A stretch of 64,000 bases of DNA from Pseudomonadota bacterium (GTDB lineage Bacteria; Pseudomonadota; Gammaproteobacteria; Acidiferrobacterales; UBA6901): assembly GCA_021819085.1 (NCBI GenBank), contig JAKASJ010000007.1:1-64000 (forward strand), read 5' to 3'. The translations under genes and the position numbers were made by a program. The notes below the pieces were generated by a model. That model worked only from the letters and a program-made list of their open reading frames with translations, did no database searches and had not been told where the DNA came from. Below are positions 7,813 to 17,983 of this stretch, piece by piece (within the stretch, counting starts at the first letter, position 1; every line of letters begins with the position of its first letter).

Positions 7813-9516
7813 ATGAGCCATGCTGCTTCCGCTGATTCCAGCACATCCCCCGGAGCTGGACACTCGCAAGTCCGAGTCAGGGACACGAGATCCTGGATCG
7901 CATCACTGCCGCTAGCCGACAGCGTTGCGAGCGCCGAACGTCTCTATCGGGCCGTGTCTGACCTGAACCGGCGGGAACTCGATCCGGGACAACGTCTGGA
8001 TCTGATGGAGCTCTACGCACAGCCGGTTGCGGCGGTGTCTACGGCACTGCAGGCGCCATGGGTGTACCTGCGCCTGCCAATGCCTCCCAAGGCGCGCCGA
8101 CACGCCGAATTCCTGCGCAATCTGCACGCCGAAATGGCCTGTGGCTACCAGTACGCGCTGCGGGATCTGTTCAAGGGTCATCATCCCTGGGACAGGAAAT
8201 CGATGGTGTGCCGGGCGGCGGAACGGGCGATCCACCAGCTTGGAGAGGTGCTGCTGCGTTCCTACCAGCTCTACATGCCTGCTCCGGCCGGGGTGTGGCG
8301 GGAGATCCACAGCCTCTACCGGCACCTCGAGGAGCGTGGTTTGCTCGATCATCCGCTGAGTCGCGCGCCGGGAGATTCCGGCGCGCGGCCGACCGTACGG
8401 AATACGTACCTGCGGGTGCTGCTGTTGGGCCTGTGCGGACCGTATCAGTTGCCGCAGAATGAATGCCTGCGAGTCAATGCCTTTCTGTTGAACTGGGCAG
8501 ACAAGGCGTCCATTGCGTCGCGCCCTGAAACGGTTAGCCCGGATGGCCGTTTTCTGGTCGATCTATCCGCCGATTCGCCCGCCCGTCCGATTCCCAAGGA
8601 TGCCAAGCCGGCAGCCGGACCCAACCTGCGGGTACTGAACGCATTCGGGCTCGCGCGTGCCGTGTACGGGTTCATGCAGCAACTGCAGGGTGGGGCGTCG
8701 ATGCGTCAGTCCGGAATTGGGGTCGACTGTTCCGACAGCGGATGTCTCGATGTGCTGCAGCTCATGGTCCGTTTTTGGGGGGCAGGGGCGAGCCGCCTGT
8801 ACCCGCGGCACAGTGCACGCGATGCGGAGCTGTCCTTGTGTGTGGGGCTCAAGGCTCTGCATTTCTTTAGTGGCGGTGGCAGATCCTTTACGCCACCCTC
8901 GATGGACATCGGTTCCGGGCGCCTGAGCATACCGGTTCCGGAACTCGGAAGACGCAATCCGGAGGAGGCGTTCATCGATCTCGACAGCAGCGCCGTTTTC
9001 CCCGAACCGGAAGGGTCGCACCGCCGATCGCGGCAACCTGCGGAGCCGGGGTTTGAGACCCATCAATGGAGAATCTGCGATGAAAGCGCGAGCGGATTGG
9101 CGCTCGCGCATCGCGGTGGCGGCGCCTCGGTCGGCGTCGGAGATCTGCTCGGTATACGCGGGCCAGGTGCTGCCGGGTGGGGCGTGGGGGTCGTGCGCTG
9201 GCTCAAGAGTCCCGATACCGCCCGTGTGGACATCGGCGTGAAGATGCTTGCTCCGGGTGCGGTGCCAGTCGCGGTGAAACCCGTCAATGGCGACGCGCCG
9301 TCGGGCTATGTCCAGGCGTTGCAGCTGGCGGCGATCCCGCCCGTGGGTCAGCCGCCGACGCTGCTGGTGGGGCGCGGGGTGGTATCGGTGGGCAAGGATC
9401 TCCATCTGCTGGACGAACGGGATGGCAGCAAGCCGTACCGCATTCGCATCCTTAAGGTGATCAGACGCACGCCTTCGTTCGAGCAGGCGGTCTTCGAGCC
9501 GGTTCGCGAGCCGTGA
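7813..9516 (+). CDS. Large protein with PilZ-like C-terminal region
   Basis: The product is 567 residues from the ATG at 7813; an in-frame GTG/ATG region lies 39 bp further up. No signal peptide or membrane helix is visible. The N-terminal 400 residues are helical and Leu/Arg-rich and were not recognised. From about residue 415 the sequence has a PilZ-like pattern: W-x-I-x-D-x-S-x2-G-x2-L, then GDLLGIRG, then WGVGVVRWLK with a strand returning as VDIGVKML. PilZ domains bind cyclic di-GMP, but the canonical RxxxR motif ahead of DxSxxG is not evident, so binding is uncertain. The gene is alone, between divergent fdxA and convergent suhB. Confidence 0.7.
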   Translation: MSHAASADSSTSPGAGHSQVRVRDTRSWIASLPLADSVASAERLYRAVSDLNRRELDPGQRLDLMELYAQPVAAVSTALQAPWVYLRLPMPPKARRHAEFLRNLHAEMACGYQYALRDLFKGHHPWDRKSMVCRAAERAIHQLGEVLLRSYQLYMPAPAGVWREIHSLYRHLEERGLLDHPLSRAPGDSGARPTVRNTYLRVLLLGLCGPYQLPQNECLRVNAFLLNWADKASIASRPETVSPDGRFLVDLSADSPARPIPKDAKPAAGPNLRVLNAFGLARAVYGFMQQLQGGASMRQSGIGVDCSDSGCLDVLQLMVRFWGAGASRLYPRHSARDAELSLCVGLKALHFFSGGGRSFTPPSMDIGSGRLSIPVPELGRRNPEEAFIDLDSSAVFPEPEGSHRRSRQPAEPGFETHQWRICDESASGLALAHRGGGASVGVGDLLGIRGPGAAGWGVGVVRWLKSPDTARVDIGVKMLAPGAVPVAVKPVNGDAPSGYVQALQLAAIPPVGQPPTLLVGRGVVSVGKDLHLLDERDGSKPYRIRILKVIRRTPSFEQAVFEPVREP

Positions 9517-9517
9517 A

Positions 9518-10315
9518 TCAGCGTCGCAATTCGTCCGGGATGCTCTGCTGAATCAGACTGAGCAGCTCAGGAAAGAGCTTGGGATTGCCGGCGACCAGAT
9601 TGCCGCTTTCGAGATGATTCTGCTCTCCGCGGAAATCGCTCACCATGCCGCCTCCTTCCTCGATCAGCAGGCAGCCGGCGGCCATGTCCCAGGGGCTCAG
9701 GCCGAACTCCCAGAATCCATCGAGGCGGCCGCATGCGACATGCGCCAGATCCAATGCCGCTGAACCGGCCCGGCGCACGCCGCTGGTCAGCGGGAGCAGC
9801 GTGCGGAAGGTATTGATCCAGCTTTCCAGGTGATCCATCGATTTGAACGGGAATCCGGTGCCCAGCAGGCAGCGCTCAAGGCGGGTCGTGGTGCTTACGC
9901 GGATGCGCCGGTCATTGAGCTGGGCACCGCCACCGCGGCTGGCGGTAAACAGCTCGTTGTGCAGAGGATCGAATACCACCGCCTGGCTTGGCTTGTTTTG
10001 ATAATGCAGGGCAATGGACACCGCGAACTGCGGATAGCCGTGCAGGTAGTTCGTCGTGCCGTCCAGCGGATCTATGATCCAAAGATAGTCGTTCCCGGTG
10101 GTCCGTCCGCTTTCCTCGGCCAGCACGGCGTGATCGGGATAAGCGCTGCGCAGGACGTCGATGATCTCGGCTTCAGCCATGCGGTCGATTTCGCTCACAT
10201 AATCGTTGTGGCCCTTGCTCTCCACCGAAAGCCGGTCGAGCCGGTCGTGGTGGCGCATGATGACCTTGCCCGCGCGCCGCGCTGCCTTGATCGCTGTGTT
10301 GAGCATCGGGTGCAT
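9518..10315 (-). CDS. suhB: Inositol-1-monophosphatase
   Basis: The 265-residue product carries the inositol monophosphatase metal-binding motifs: AEESG, WIIDPLDGTTNYLHGYP and, near the C-terminus, WDMAAGCLLIEEGGG. The N-terminus MHPMLNTAIKAARRAG is typical of SuhB, which in enterobacteria also joins the ribosomal RNA antitermination complex. Length and motifs are complete. It converges with the PilZ-like gene, with only one base between the stops. It is divergent from trmJ, the usual gammaproteobacterial neighbour, with about 240 bp between them for both promoters. Confidence 0.95.
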   Translation of the reverse strand: MHPMLNTAIKAARRAGKVIMRHHDRLDRLSVESKGHNDYVSEIDRMAEAEIIDVLRSAYPDHAVLAEESGRTTGNDYLWIIDPLDGTTNYLHGYPQFAVSIALHYQNKPSQAVVFDPLHNELFTASRGGGAQLNDRRIRVSTTTRLERCLLGTGFPFKSMDHLESWINTFRTLLPLTSGVRRAGSAALDLAHVACGRLDGFWEFGLSPWDMAAGCLLIEEGGGMVSDFRGEQNHLESGNLVAGNPKLFPELLSLIQQSIPDELRR

Positions 10316-10555
10316 GGAGGTTCCGCCATTGCTTGCCGCTGAAGGGGCGCGAATTTTAACCGTTCCCCGCGCTTCTAGAAAGAGAATTCCTGCGCGGGCG
10401 CGGGTGTCGCCGCACTGCCGGGTGAGCCGGACCCGGGAAAATCGCCGGTTATGATGGTAGGCTTAGACGTCGGTGTGCTGTTGCCGGCGTTCGCGCCGTC
10501 CGGGTCCGGCGCAGGCCGCTCCGGAACTTTTCGGGAATACCGCACGGAATCTCAC

Positions 10556-11332
10556 ATGGCTCTTTCCAATATCAGAGTGGTCCTGGTGCGACCGACGCAT
10601 CCTGGCAACATCGGCGCAGCCGCCCGCGCCATGAAGAACATGGGCCTGCGGCAGTTTTCCCTGGTATCGCCGTCCGGCTTTCCACACGCTGAAGCGCGTG
10701 CCCGCGCCGCCGGTGCCGACGACGTGCTCGATGCCGCCCGCCTGTTCGGATCGCTCGAAGAGGCGCTTGCCGGATGCCGGCTGGTGGTCGGCACCAGCGC
10801 CCGTCCGCGCTCGATCGCCTGGCCGTCGCTCGATCCGCGCGAAGCAGCGGCAAAGATCGTCGAGGAGTCGACGCACGGCCAGGTTGCGCTGATCTTCGGC
10901 GCAGAGCGCACCGGCCTGACCAACGAGCAGCTCGACCGCTGCCATTACACGGTCTCAATCCCGGCTGATCCGCAATTCTCTTCGCTAAATCTGGCGTGTG
11001 CAGTCCAGGTCATGACCTATGAAATATGGTGTGCCGCCTCCCGGCCCTTTCCCGGCGCACTTCCGGACACCGCAGTTGCCGGTCCGGACGTACCACCCGT
11101 AAGCAGCGAGGACCTTGATCGTTTCTACGCCCACCTCGAAGAGGTTCTGGTGCAGATCCGGTTCCTCGACCCGGCGAACCCGCGCAAGCTCATGCGGCGC
11201 CTGATGCGGCTGTTCAACCGCAGCCGGCCTGACCACAATGAGATGAATATCCTGCGTGGCATACTGACGGCGGTGCAGCAGGCGCAGCGCGGAGTAATAT
11301 TTGACAAAACCCGTCGGGAATCACAAAATTAG
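10556..11332 (+). CDS. trmJ: tRNA (cytidine/uridine-2'-O-)-methyltransferase TrmJ
   Basis: Starting at the ATG at 10556, the product is 258 residues with the SPOUT-knot motifs: IRVVLVRPTHPGNIGAAARAMKNMG at the N-terminus, LIFGAERTGLTNEQL, and IPADPQFSSLNLACAVQVMTYE. TrmJ methylates the 2'-O of nucleotide 32 in several tRNAs using S-adenosylmethionine. A longer in-frame upstream extension looks random, so the later start is preferred. It is followed 9 bp later by cysE; the trmJ-cysE-iscR order is common in gammaproteobacteria. Confidence 0.94.
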   Translation: MALSNIRVVLVRPTHPGNIGAAARAMKNMGLRQFSLVSPSGFPHAEARARAAGADDVLDAARLFGSLEEALAGCRLVVGTSARPRSIAWPSLDPREAAAKIVEESTHGQVALIFGAERTGLTNEQLDRCHYTVSIPADPQFSSLNLACAVQVMTYEIWCAASRPFPGALPDTAVAGPDVPPVSSEDLDRFYAHLEEVLVQIRFLDPANPRKLMRRLMRLFNRSRPDHNEMNILRGILTAVQQAQRGVIFDKTRRESQN

Positions 11333-11341
11333 GATGTTCTA

Positions 11342-12139
11342 ATGTTTGATCGCATTCGCGAAGACATCAACAGCGTGTTCGAGCGCGACCCGGCTGCGCG
11401 TTCGACGCTGGAAGTGCTGACTGCCTATCCCGGGATGCATGCCGTGTGGGCGCACCGGCTCACGCACCGGTTATGGAACTGGCGCATGCACTGGCTGGCG
11501 CGTGTGGTTTCGCATCTCGCCCGGTGGTTTACCGGTGTGGAAATACATCCAGGGGCGAGCATCGGCAAACGGTTCTTCATCGACCACGGCATGGGTGTCG
11601 TGATCGGAGAAACCGCGGAAATCGGTGACGATTGCACGATTTACCACGGAGTTACGCTCGGCGGAACCTCGTGGAAAAAGGAAAAGCGCCACCCGACTTT
11701 GGGCAAGAATGTGGTGGTCGGTGCCGGGGCGAAGATCCTGGGTCCGATCCTGATCGGGGACAACGCCCGAATTGGATCCAATTCAGTCGTGGTGAAGGAT
11801 GTGCCGCCCGGCGCGACAGTGGTGGGCATACCGGGACACATCGTGACGCCCCGCAATGACGAGAACACCCGGCGCCGCGAGGCGATCGCCAAGAAGATGG
11901 GCTTCGACGCCTATGGACAGCGCGGTCAGATGCCCGATCCCGTGGCGCATGCGATTGACTGCATCCTCGATCATCTGCAGCAGATCGACGAGAAAATGGA
12001 GCGGGTGAACACAGCGTTGCATGACGCCGGGGTCAAGGTGGAAGGTGCGAACCTGCCCGCGATCGAAGCATGCCGCCTCGAAGACAGCGAGCCGGAAGAG
12101 AAGGCGGTCCAAGCCGGCAACACCAAAGTAGTTGACTAG
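11342..12139 (+). CDS. cysE: Serine O-acetyltransferase
   Basis: The 265-residue protein has the short helical N-terminal domain and then hexapeptide repeats ([38 protein letters not shown]) of serine acetyltransferases, including the catalytic-site HG and DHG stretches. It makes O-acetylserine for cysteine biosynthesis, which feeds the cysteine desulfurase encoded just downstream. The C-terminal tail is longer than in short-form CysE and is acidic. The stop codon lies inside the IscR operator at 12128-12152. Confidence 0.93.
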   Translation: MFDRIREDINSVFERDPAARSTLEVLTAYPGMHAVWAHRLTHRLWNWRMHWLARVVSHLARWFTGVEIHPGASIGKRFFIDHGMGVVIGETAEIGDDCTIYHGVTLGGTSWKKEKRHPTLGKNVVVGAGAKILGPILIGDNARIGSNSVVVKDVPPGATVVGIPGHIVTPRNDENTRRREAIAKKMGFDAYGQRGQMPDPVAHAIDCILDHLQQIDEKMERVNTALHDAGVKVEGANLPAIEACRLEDSEPEEKAVQAGNTKVVD

Positions 12140-12152
12140 TTTGGTCAGGTAT
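12128..12152 (+). promoter_or_regulatory. IscR type-1 operator and iscR promoter
   Basis: Read on the minus strand, these 25 bases match the published Fe-S-IscR (type 1) consensus at all but about three positions, with the half-sites ATACCTGAC and AGTCAACTA. On the plus strand the operator contains a -35 box TTGACT (12132-12137). A -10 box TAGAAT follows at 12154-12159 with 16-bp spacing. IscR bound here would block the promoter and autoregulate isc expression. Confidence 0.85.
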
Positions 12153-12192
12153 GTAGAATAGGCACTTATTTCCTGACGAATAGGATAACCCA

Positions 12193-12651
12193 ATGAAATT
12201 GACTACGAAAGGTCGCTACGCGGTGACGGCGATGCTGGATCTGGCCCTGCATTACGAGCAGGGAGCCGTGACCCTGTCAGATATCGCCGGCCGACAGGGT
12301 ATCTCGTTGTCGTACCTGGAACAGCTGTTCGCGCGGTTGCGTCGCAGCGGGCTGGTGGAAAGTGTTCGCGGTCCGGGCGGCGGCTATAATCTTGCCACGG
12401 CGCCAAGCGAGATCTCGGTTGCGGAGATCATCATCGCCATCAACGAAAACATCGATGCTACGCGCTGCGGCGGTGACAAGAACTGCGATGGCGAGGAGCG
12501 GTGCCTGACTCATTATCTGTGGGAAGGTCTGAGTGAGCGCATCCATGAATTTCTCAGCGGCATTACGCTGGCCGACCTGGTCGACAGGCCGACTGTCCAG
12601 GAAGTCGCACGGCGTCAGGATGACCGCAATCGCATAACGGCGTCGCAGTGA
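12193..12651 (+). CDS. iscR: Rrf2-family Fe-S cluster regulator IscR
   Basis: The 152-residue regulator begins [18 protein letters not shown], with a winged helix-turn-helix (about 25-65). The 2Fe-2S ligands are Cys92, Cys98, Cys104 and His107, exactly the spacing of E. coli IscR. With its cluster it represses the isc operon; without it, it controls type-2 sites. It is the first gene of isc, 53 bp downstream of cysE, behind a matching operator. Confidence 0.97.
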   Translation: MKLTTKGRYAVTAMLDLALHYEQGAVTLSDIAGRQGISLSYLEQLFARLRRSGLVESVRGPGGGYNLATAPSEISVAEIIIAINENIDATRCGGDKNCDGEERCLTHYLWEGLSERIHEFLSGITLADLVDRPTVQEVARRQDDRNRITASQ

Positions 12652-12753
12652 TCTGGCGTTTCCGCACCGGTTGCAGCCTCCCGGCGACGGGGTTAGGCAG
12701 CGCAGGGCACCACGGAGGTGCGCAGTGCTGCTGTCGTGGATTCGGAGAATGAG

Positions 12754-13968
12754 ATGAGAAAGCCGATTTACTTGGATTATTCAGCGACGACCCCGGTCGA
12801 TCCGCGGGTCGCCGAAAAGATGTGCCGCTATCTGACTCCCGATGGAGAGTTCGGCAATCCGGCGTCGCGCTCGCATCAGTTTGGCTGGCATGCCGAGGAG
12901 GCGGTGGAAGAAGCGCGCACCCAGGTGGCAGCGCTGATCGGCGCCGATCCGAAAGAGATCGTATGGACTTCGGGCGCTACCGAATCCGACAACCTGGCGA
13001 TAAAAGGCGCGGCACATTTCTACCAGGGCAAGGGCAAGCACCTGATCACCTGCAAGACCGAACACAAGGCGGTTCTGGATACCTGCCGCCAGCTCGAGCG
13101 CGAGGGTTACGAGGTGACCTACCTGGATCCAGAGCCGAACGGCCTGCTCGATCTGGCCAAGCTGGAGGCGGCGATACGGCCTGACACGACCGTGGTGTCG
13201 GTGATGCATGTAAACAACGAGATCGGAGTGGTCCAGGACATTGCTGCGATCGGCAAGCTGTGCCGGTCCCGCGGCATCGTATTCCACAGCGACGCGGCGC
13301 AGAGTGCCGGCAAGGTGCCGATCGATGTCAATGCGATGAGCGTTGATCTGATGGCATTGTCGGCACACAAGGTATATGGTCCGAAAGGGATCGGAGCGCT
13401 GTACGTGCGCCGCAAGCCGCGCATCCGCATCGAAGCGCAGATGCATGGCGGCGGTCACGAGCGCGGCATGCGTTCCGGTACCTTGCCCACGCATCAGGTG
13501 GTCGGCATGGGTGAGGCGTTCCGGATAGCCAAGGCGGAGATGGCTTCCGAGACCCAGCGTATCCGCATGCTGCGCGACCGTCTGCTCAACGGATTCCGGA
13601 ACCTTGAAGAAGTCTACGTGAACGGAGACATGGATCAGCGGGTCGCTGGCAACCTCAACGTCAGCTTCAACTTCGTCGAAGGCGAGTCGCTCATCATGGC
13701 GCTCAAGGACCTCGCGGTTTCATCCGGTTCGGCCTGTACTTCTGCTAGCCTGGAGCCTTCGTATGTGCTGCGGGCCCTGGGGCGCAACGATGAGCTTGCG
13801 CACAGCTCCATACGTTTTACCCTCGGCCGGTTCACGACCGAGGAGGATGTCGACTACACGATCAAGCTCGTGAAGGAGAAAATTGGTAAACTGCGCGAGC
13901 TTTCGCCGCTGTGGGAGATGCACAAGGACGGCGTCAATCTTAGCACGGTGCAGTGGGCTGCCCACTGA
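12754..13968 (+). CDS. iscS: Cysteine desulfurase IscS
   Basis: Using the ATG at 12754 (GGAG at 12744-12747), the product is 404 residues, the usual length. It shows [20 protein letters not shown], the pyridoxal-phosphate lysine in [11 protein letters not shown], and the mobile sulfur-carrying Cys in [17 protein letters not shown]. It removes sulfur from cysteine and supplies it to IscU and probably to TusA and other acceptors. An upstream in-frame extension of 12 residues is unlike IscS and was rejected. Confidence 0.97.
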   Translation: MRKPIYLDYSATTPVDPRVAEKMCRYLTPDGEFGNPASRSHQFGWHAEEAVEEARTQVAALIGADPKEIVWTSGATESDNLAIKGAAHFYQGKGKHLITCKTEHKAVLDTCRQLEREGYEVTYLDPEPNGLLDLAKLEAAIRPDTTVVSVMHVNNEIGVVQDIAAIGKLCRSRGIVFHSDAAQSAGKVPIDVNAMSVDLMALSAHKVYGPKGIGALYVRRKPRIRIEAQMHGGGHERGMRSGTLPTHQVVGMGEAFRIAKAEMASETQRIRMLRDRLLNGFRNLEEVYVNGDMDQRVAGNLNVSFNFVEGESLIMALKDLAVSSGSACTSASLEPSYVLRALGRNDELAHSSIRFTLGRFTTEEDVDYTIKLVKEKIGKLRELSPLWEMHKDGVNLSTVQWAAH

Positions 13969-14025
13969 CGGTGCACGTGCCGGTCGGCGGCGGAAACCGG
14001 GTTATCTTGACGAGGAGCAACGAAC

Positions 14026-14439
14026 ATGGCGTACAGTGAAAAAGTATTGGATCACTACGAAAATCCGCGCAACGTGGGTGCGTTTGACAAGTCCGACCAG
14101 TCGGTAGGCACCGGCATGGTTGGCGCACCGGCCTGCGGCGATGTGATGAAGCTTCAGATCAAGGTGAACGAGCAGGGGATCATCGAGGACGCCAAATTTA
14201 AGACCTACGGCTGTGGTTCCGCCATTGCCTCCAGCTCGCTGCTGACCGAATGGGTCAAGGGCAAGAGCCTCGAGGAGGCCGGAAAGATAAAGAACACGCA
14301 GATTGCCGAGGAGCTGGCGTTGCCTCCCGTGAAGATCCATTGCTCGGTGCTGGCCGAGGATGCCATCAAGGCGGCCATTGCGGATTACCGCAAGAAAAAC
14401 ACCTCCGGGAACGGCAGCCCGGAAGCGTCGGCCGCCTAG
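14026..14439 (+). CDS. iscU: Fe-S cluster scaffold IscU
   Basis: The 137-residue scaffold has all cluster ligands: Cys37 in APACGD, Cys63 in YGCGSA, His105 and Cys106 in KIHCSVLAEDA. The HscA-recognition stretch LALPPVKIHC (LPPVK) is intact. It assembles 2Fe-2S clusters with IscS and transfers them with help from HscA/HscB. It sits 57 bp after iscS; the C-terminal tail (TSGNGSPEASAA) is slightly longer than usual. Confidence 0.97.
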   Translation: MAYSEKVLDHYENPRNVGAFDKSDQSVGTGMVGAPACGDVMKLQIKVNEQGIIEDAKFKTYGCGSAIASSSLLTEWVKGKSLEEAGKIKNTQIAEELALPPVKIHCSVLAEDAIKAAIADYRKKNTSGNGSPEASAA

Positions 14440-14469
14440 TTAAGTCCGTGACGGAGGTATGATCGAACC

Positions 14470-14793
14470 ATGTCCATTACCATGACTCAACGAGCCGCCG
14501 AACACGTGCGCAAGTCGCTCGCGCAGCGTGGCAAGGGCGAGGGGCTGCGGCTTGGTGTGCGCACCTCGGGTTGTTCCGGCAAGGCCTACGTCCTGGAGTT
14601 CGCCGATTCGATACAGCCCGACGACCAGGTGTTCGAGAACCATGGCGTGAAAGTCATCGTTGACCGGAAGAGCCTGATGTTTCTCGACGGAACCGAACTC
14701 GATTACGGCAAAGAGGGCCTGAATGAGGGTTTCAAGTTCAGCAACCCCAACGTGAAAGGCGAGTGCGGTTGCGGGGAAAGTTTCACCGTCTGA
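14470..14793 (+). CDS. iscA: A-type Fe-S carrier IscA
   Basis: The 107-residue protein has the conserved ligands Cys35 (TSGCSGKAY) and the C-terminal pair CGCG (Cys99 and Cys101). It starts [18 protein letters not shown]-type carriers deliver iron or clusters, notably in maturing 4Fe-4S proteins. It is positioned between iscU and hscB as in the standard operon. Confidence 0.96.
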   Translation: MSITMTQRAAEHVRKSLAQRGKGEGLRLGVRTSGCSGKAYVLEFADSIQPDDQVFENHGVKVIVDRKSLMFLDGTELDYGKEGLNEGFKFSNPNVKGECGCGESFTV

Positions 14794-14817
14794 CGCCGGC
14801 GGGCGCGGCGCAAGGCA

Positions 14818-15354
14818 ATGCAGGCCAGTGTGGAGAAAAATTTTTTCGAACTGTTCGGCCTGCCGGTAGGCTTTAACCTGGATACCGCCGATCTGGCGGC
14901 ACGTTACCGCGATCTACAGCGCCAGTTCCATCCGGACCGGTATGCGAACGCCACCGACCCGGAACGGCGGCTGTCTCTGCAAATCACCGCCCAGATCAAC
15001 CAGGGTTTCCAGACATTGAAGGAGCCGCTTTCGCGCGGACGCTATCTGCTTGCGCTGCAGGGCGTGAACACCGACGAGGAGACGGATACCCGCATGGATC
15101 CGGATTTCCTGGTCGAGCAGATGGAGCTGCGCGAGAGCCTGGACGAAGCGCGCTGCTCGGCGCAACGCGGCGAGCAGCTTGCGCGGCTGGCGCGCGAGAC
15201 CGATGCGCTGTTGCGCACCCGGACCGAGGCTTTGGGGAGCAGCCTTGCCGGCGGCGACCCCGAGGGGCTGCGGCGCGCGCGGGAACTGGTGAGGGAAATG
15301 CAGTTTCTGAAGAAGCTGGCACGTGAAATCGAAGAGCTGGGGGAGGTCGATTAG
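14818..15354 (+). CDS. hscB: Co-chaperone HscB
   Basis: The 178-residue product has an N-terminal J domain (about residues 8-75) with the HPD motif in RQFHPDRYAN. A C-terminal three-helix IscU-binding domain contains FLVEQMELRESLDEA. HscB brings IscU to HscA and stimulates its ATPase. Length and context are normal for isc operons. Confidence 0.95.
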   Translation: MQASVEKNFFELFGLPVGFNLDTADLAARYRDLQRQFHPDRYANATDPERRLSLQITAQINQGFQTLKEPLSRGRYLLALQGVNTDEETDTRMDPDFLVEQMELRESLDEARCSAQRGEQLARLARETDALLRTRTEALGSSLAGGDPEGLRRARELVREMQFLKKLAREIEELGEVD

Positions 15355-15414
15355 GACCGTTTGCCCGGTCCCGGGCTTGTGAATTGCAGCCCAAATCCCA
15401 ATTGAAGAATTACT

Positions 15415-17289
15415 ATGGCATTGCTTCAGATCAGTGAACCCGGCCAGTCCACGGCACCTCACCACCATCGCCTCGCGGTGGGCATAGACCTCGGAACGAC
15501 CAATTCGCTCGTTGCCTGCGTCCGCAGCGGCATCGCCGATACGCTGCCGGACGGTGAAGGCCGTCATCTCCTGCCATCGGTGGTGCGCTACCTCAAGGGA
15601 TCTGCCCCCGTTGTCGGGGACGCGGCCCTGGCGGCTGCGGCCGAAGATCCGCTCAATACCATTGCGTCGGTGAAGCGAATGATGGGCCGCGGCATCGAAG
15701 ACGTAAAGAGGCTCGGTGGCGCGCTGCCATATGAATTTGCGCCGGGCGAAAGCGGCATGCCGCGCATCCGCACTGCCGCAGGCCTCTGGAGTCCGGTGGA
15801 GGTTTCCGCCGAAATTCTCCGCTCCCTGAAGCGGCGCGCCGAGGCCACCCTCGGGGGCGATTTGACCGGCGCGGTGATTACTGTTCCGGCCTATTTCGAC
15901 GACGCTCAGCGCCAGGCGACCAAGGATGCCGGGCGGCTCGCAGGACTGACGGTGCTGCGGCTGCTGAATGAGCCGACCGCTGCAGCAGTCGCCTATGGTC
16001 TGGACAAGAAGGCTGAAGGAGTCTTTGCGATCTACGATCTTGGCGGTGGAACCTTCGACATATCCATTTTGCGGCTCAATCGCGGGGTTTTCGAGGTACT
16101 TGCCACAGCCGGCGATTCGGCGCTGGGCGGCGACGACATGGACCATGCGCTCGCCGACTGGATGCTGCGGCAGGCAGGCGTGGAAGTTTCCGCCGACCCG
16201 CACGGCGCACGGCGTGCGCTGCGCGATGCGCGCGCGGCGAAACACGCGCTGTCGCAGGGCGAAGAGGCCGCGGTGCGGGTGACGCGTCCCGACGGTTCAG
16301 TATGGCAGGGCCGGCTGACGCGCGATGAGTTCCAGGCCCTGGTCGACCCGATCATCGAGCGCACGGTCGCTCCCTGCCGTCGGGTACTGCGCGACGCCGG
16401 TATCACGGCCTCCGACATTTCGGAAGTCGTGCTGGTGGGCGGCTCGACCCGCATGCCGCGCGTGCGCGAGCGTGCCACGGCTGTCTTCGGTCGCACTCCG
16501 CTCACCGATATCGACCCGGACAGAGTGGTTGCGATCGGTGCGGCGATCCAGGCCGACGTTCTGGCCGGCAACAAGCCCCGGGACGAAATGCTCCTGCTCG
16601 ACGTCATTCCGCTTTCGCTCGGCATAGAAATCATGGGCGGCATGGTCGAGAAGATCATTGCCCGCAACTCGACCATTCCGATTGCCAAGGCACAGGACTT
16701 CACGACCTTCAAGGACGGACAGACTGCCATGGCGATCCACGTGGTGCAGGGTGAGCGCGAGCTGGTTTCGGACTGCCGTTCGCTTGCGCGCTTCGATCTG
16801 CGCGGTATTCCGCCGATGGTCGCCGGAGCCGGGCGCATACGCGTGACCTTCCAGATCGACGCCGACGGATTGCTGAGCGTATCGGCGCAGGAACAGACCA
16901 GCGGTGTGGCGAGCAGCGTGGTCGTCAAACCCTCGTATGGCCTGTCGGACGCCGAAATCGAACGCATGCTGCGGGATTCGATCGCGCACGCGCACGAAGA
17001 CAACGATGCGCGCAATCTGCGTGAGCAGCAGGTCGAGGCAGACCGTGTTCTCGCCGCTGTCGAGAGCGCCCTTGTGGCCGACGGCACTGCGCTGCTTTCG
17101 CCGGCGGAGCGCCAGGAGATTGAGCAGGCGCTGTCTCGCCTCCGGTCACTGCGCGACGGTACCGACGTGGCGCGTATCCGGGATGGTATCGGCGCGCTTG
17201 ACCGCGCGACCCGCGAGTTTGCAGCGCGGCGCATGAATGAGGGGATAAACAAGGCGCTGGCGGGGCACCGGCTGGATGAGTTCGGTTAG
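15415..17289 (+). CDS. hscA: Fe-S assembly chaperone HscA
   Basis: The 624-residue Hsp70 homologue shows the ATPase motifs [45 protein letters not shown] and [13 protein letters not shown] substrate-binding domain opens [17 protein letters not shown]. The length matches HscA rather than DnaK (about 640) and there is no DnaK-type acidic C-terminus. It drives cluster release from IscU with HscB. It is in frame and complete. Confidence 0.96.
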   Translation: MALLQISEPGQSTAPHHHRLAVGIDLGTTNSLVACVRSGIADTLPDGEGRHLLPSVVRYLKGSAPVVGDAALAAAAEDPLNTIASVKRMMGRGIEDVKRLGGALPYEFAPGESGMPRIRTAAGLWSPVEVSAEILRSLKRRAEATLGGDLTGAVITVPAYFDDAQRQATKDAGRLAGLTVLRLLNEPTAAAVAYGLDKKAEGVFAIYDLGGGTFDISILRLNRGVFEVLATAGDSALGGDDMDHALADWMLRQAGVEVSADPHGARRALRDARAAKHALSQGEEAAVRVTRPDGSVWQGRLTRDEFQALVDPIIERTVAPCRRVLRDAGITASDISEVVLVGGSTRMPRVRERATAVFGRTPLTDIDPDRVVAIGAAIQADVLAGNKPRDEMLLLDVIPLSLGIEIMGGMVEKIIARNSTIPIAKAQDFTTFKDGQTAMAIHVVQGERELVSDCRSLARFDLRGIPPMVAGAGRIRVTFQIDADGLLSVSAQEQTSGVASSVVVKPSYGLSDAEIERMLRDSIAHAHEDNDARNLREQQVEADRVLAAVESALVADGTALLSPAERQEIEQALSRLRSLRDGTDVARIRDGIGALDRATREFAARRMNEGINKALAGHRLDEFG

Positions 17290-17300
17290 GACGCGCCCAG

Positions 17301-17639
17301 ATGCCCAAGATCATCTTCCTGCCCCATGCGGAAATCTGCCCGCAGGGAGCGACCATCGAGGCGGCTCCCGGGATCAGCATCTGTGACGCCGCGCTTGATG
17401 CCGGTATTCACATCGAGCATGCCTGCGAAAAGTCCTGCGCGTGCACGACCTGTCACGTGATTGTGCGCAGTGGCTTCGAATCGCTGGAGCCGGCCAGCGA
17501 CAAGGAGGAGGATCTTCTGGACAAGGCCTGGGGTCTGGAGCCCCAGTCGAGGCTCAGCTGCCAGGCAAAGGTTGCCGACGAGGAGATGGTGATCGAGATT
17601 CCCAAGTACACCATTAATATGGTCGCAGAGAAGTCTTGA
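17301..17639 (+). CDS. fdx: 2Fe-2S ferredoxin of the isc system
   Basis: The 112-residue adrenodoxin-type ferredoxin has ligands Cys42, Cys48, Cys51 and Cys87 (EHACEKSCACTTCHVIV and LSCQAKV), the same numbering as E. coli Fdx. It supplies electrons for cluster assembly on IscU. It begins 11 bp after hscA. Confidence 0.96.
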   Translation: MPKIIFLPHAEICPQGATIEAAPGISICDAALDAGIHIEHACEKSCACTTCHVIVRSGFESLEPASDKEEDLLDKAWGLEPQSRLSCQAKVADEEMVIEIPKYTINMVAEKS

Positions 17640-17651
17640 ACGGGGGCGAAG

Positions 17652-17855
17652 ATGAGTCTCAAGTGGACGGACAGCCGGGAAATCGCGATTGCTCTGAGCG
17701 AGAAGTATCCCGATGTGGATCCCAGGCATATCCGGTTCACGGATCTGATGGCCTGGATTCAGGGGCTCGAGGAATTCGATGATGCCGATGAGCGCTGCGG
17801 CGAGCGTATCCTTGAGGCCATACAGATGGCGTGGATCGAGGAATCCGGCAACTGA
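17652..17855 (+). CDS. iscX: Fe-S assembly modulator IscX
   Basis: The 67-residue acidic protein carries the IscX pattern MSLKWTDSREIAIALSEKYPDVDP and FTDLMAWI, ending IQMAWIEE. IscX binds IscS and iron and adjusts the rate of cluster synthesis. It closes the isc operon 12 bp after fdx. Confidence 0.95.
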   Translation: MSLKWTDSREIAIALSEKYPDVDPRHIRFTDLMAWIQGLEEFDDADERCGERILEAIQMAWIEESGN

Positions 17856-17983
17856 GCCGGGTTTCGTTGTGCGTGCGCGGGCAAACCGTTAAACTACGAA
17901 ATTCAAAAGCTTAAGGGCGGGAACACCGGTTCCGGTATGGCACCGCCCCTGGGCTGGCAACCTAACCGGACGGATCATTGAAG

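Noticed and set aside
14914-16245. A 443-codon minus-strand frame
   Set aside because: It is antisense to hscB and hscA, both complete on the plus strand.
17915-17952. GC-rich nested stem between iscX and ndk as a terminator or riboswitch
   Set aside because: A GGGCGG/CCGCCC stem is present but no T-run follows and no riboswitch core was recognised.
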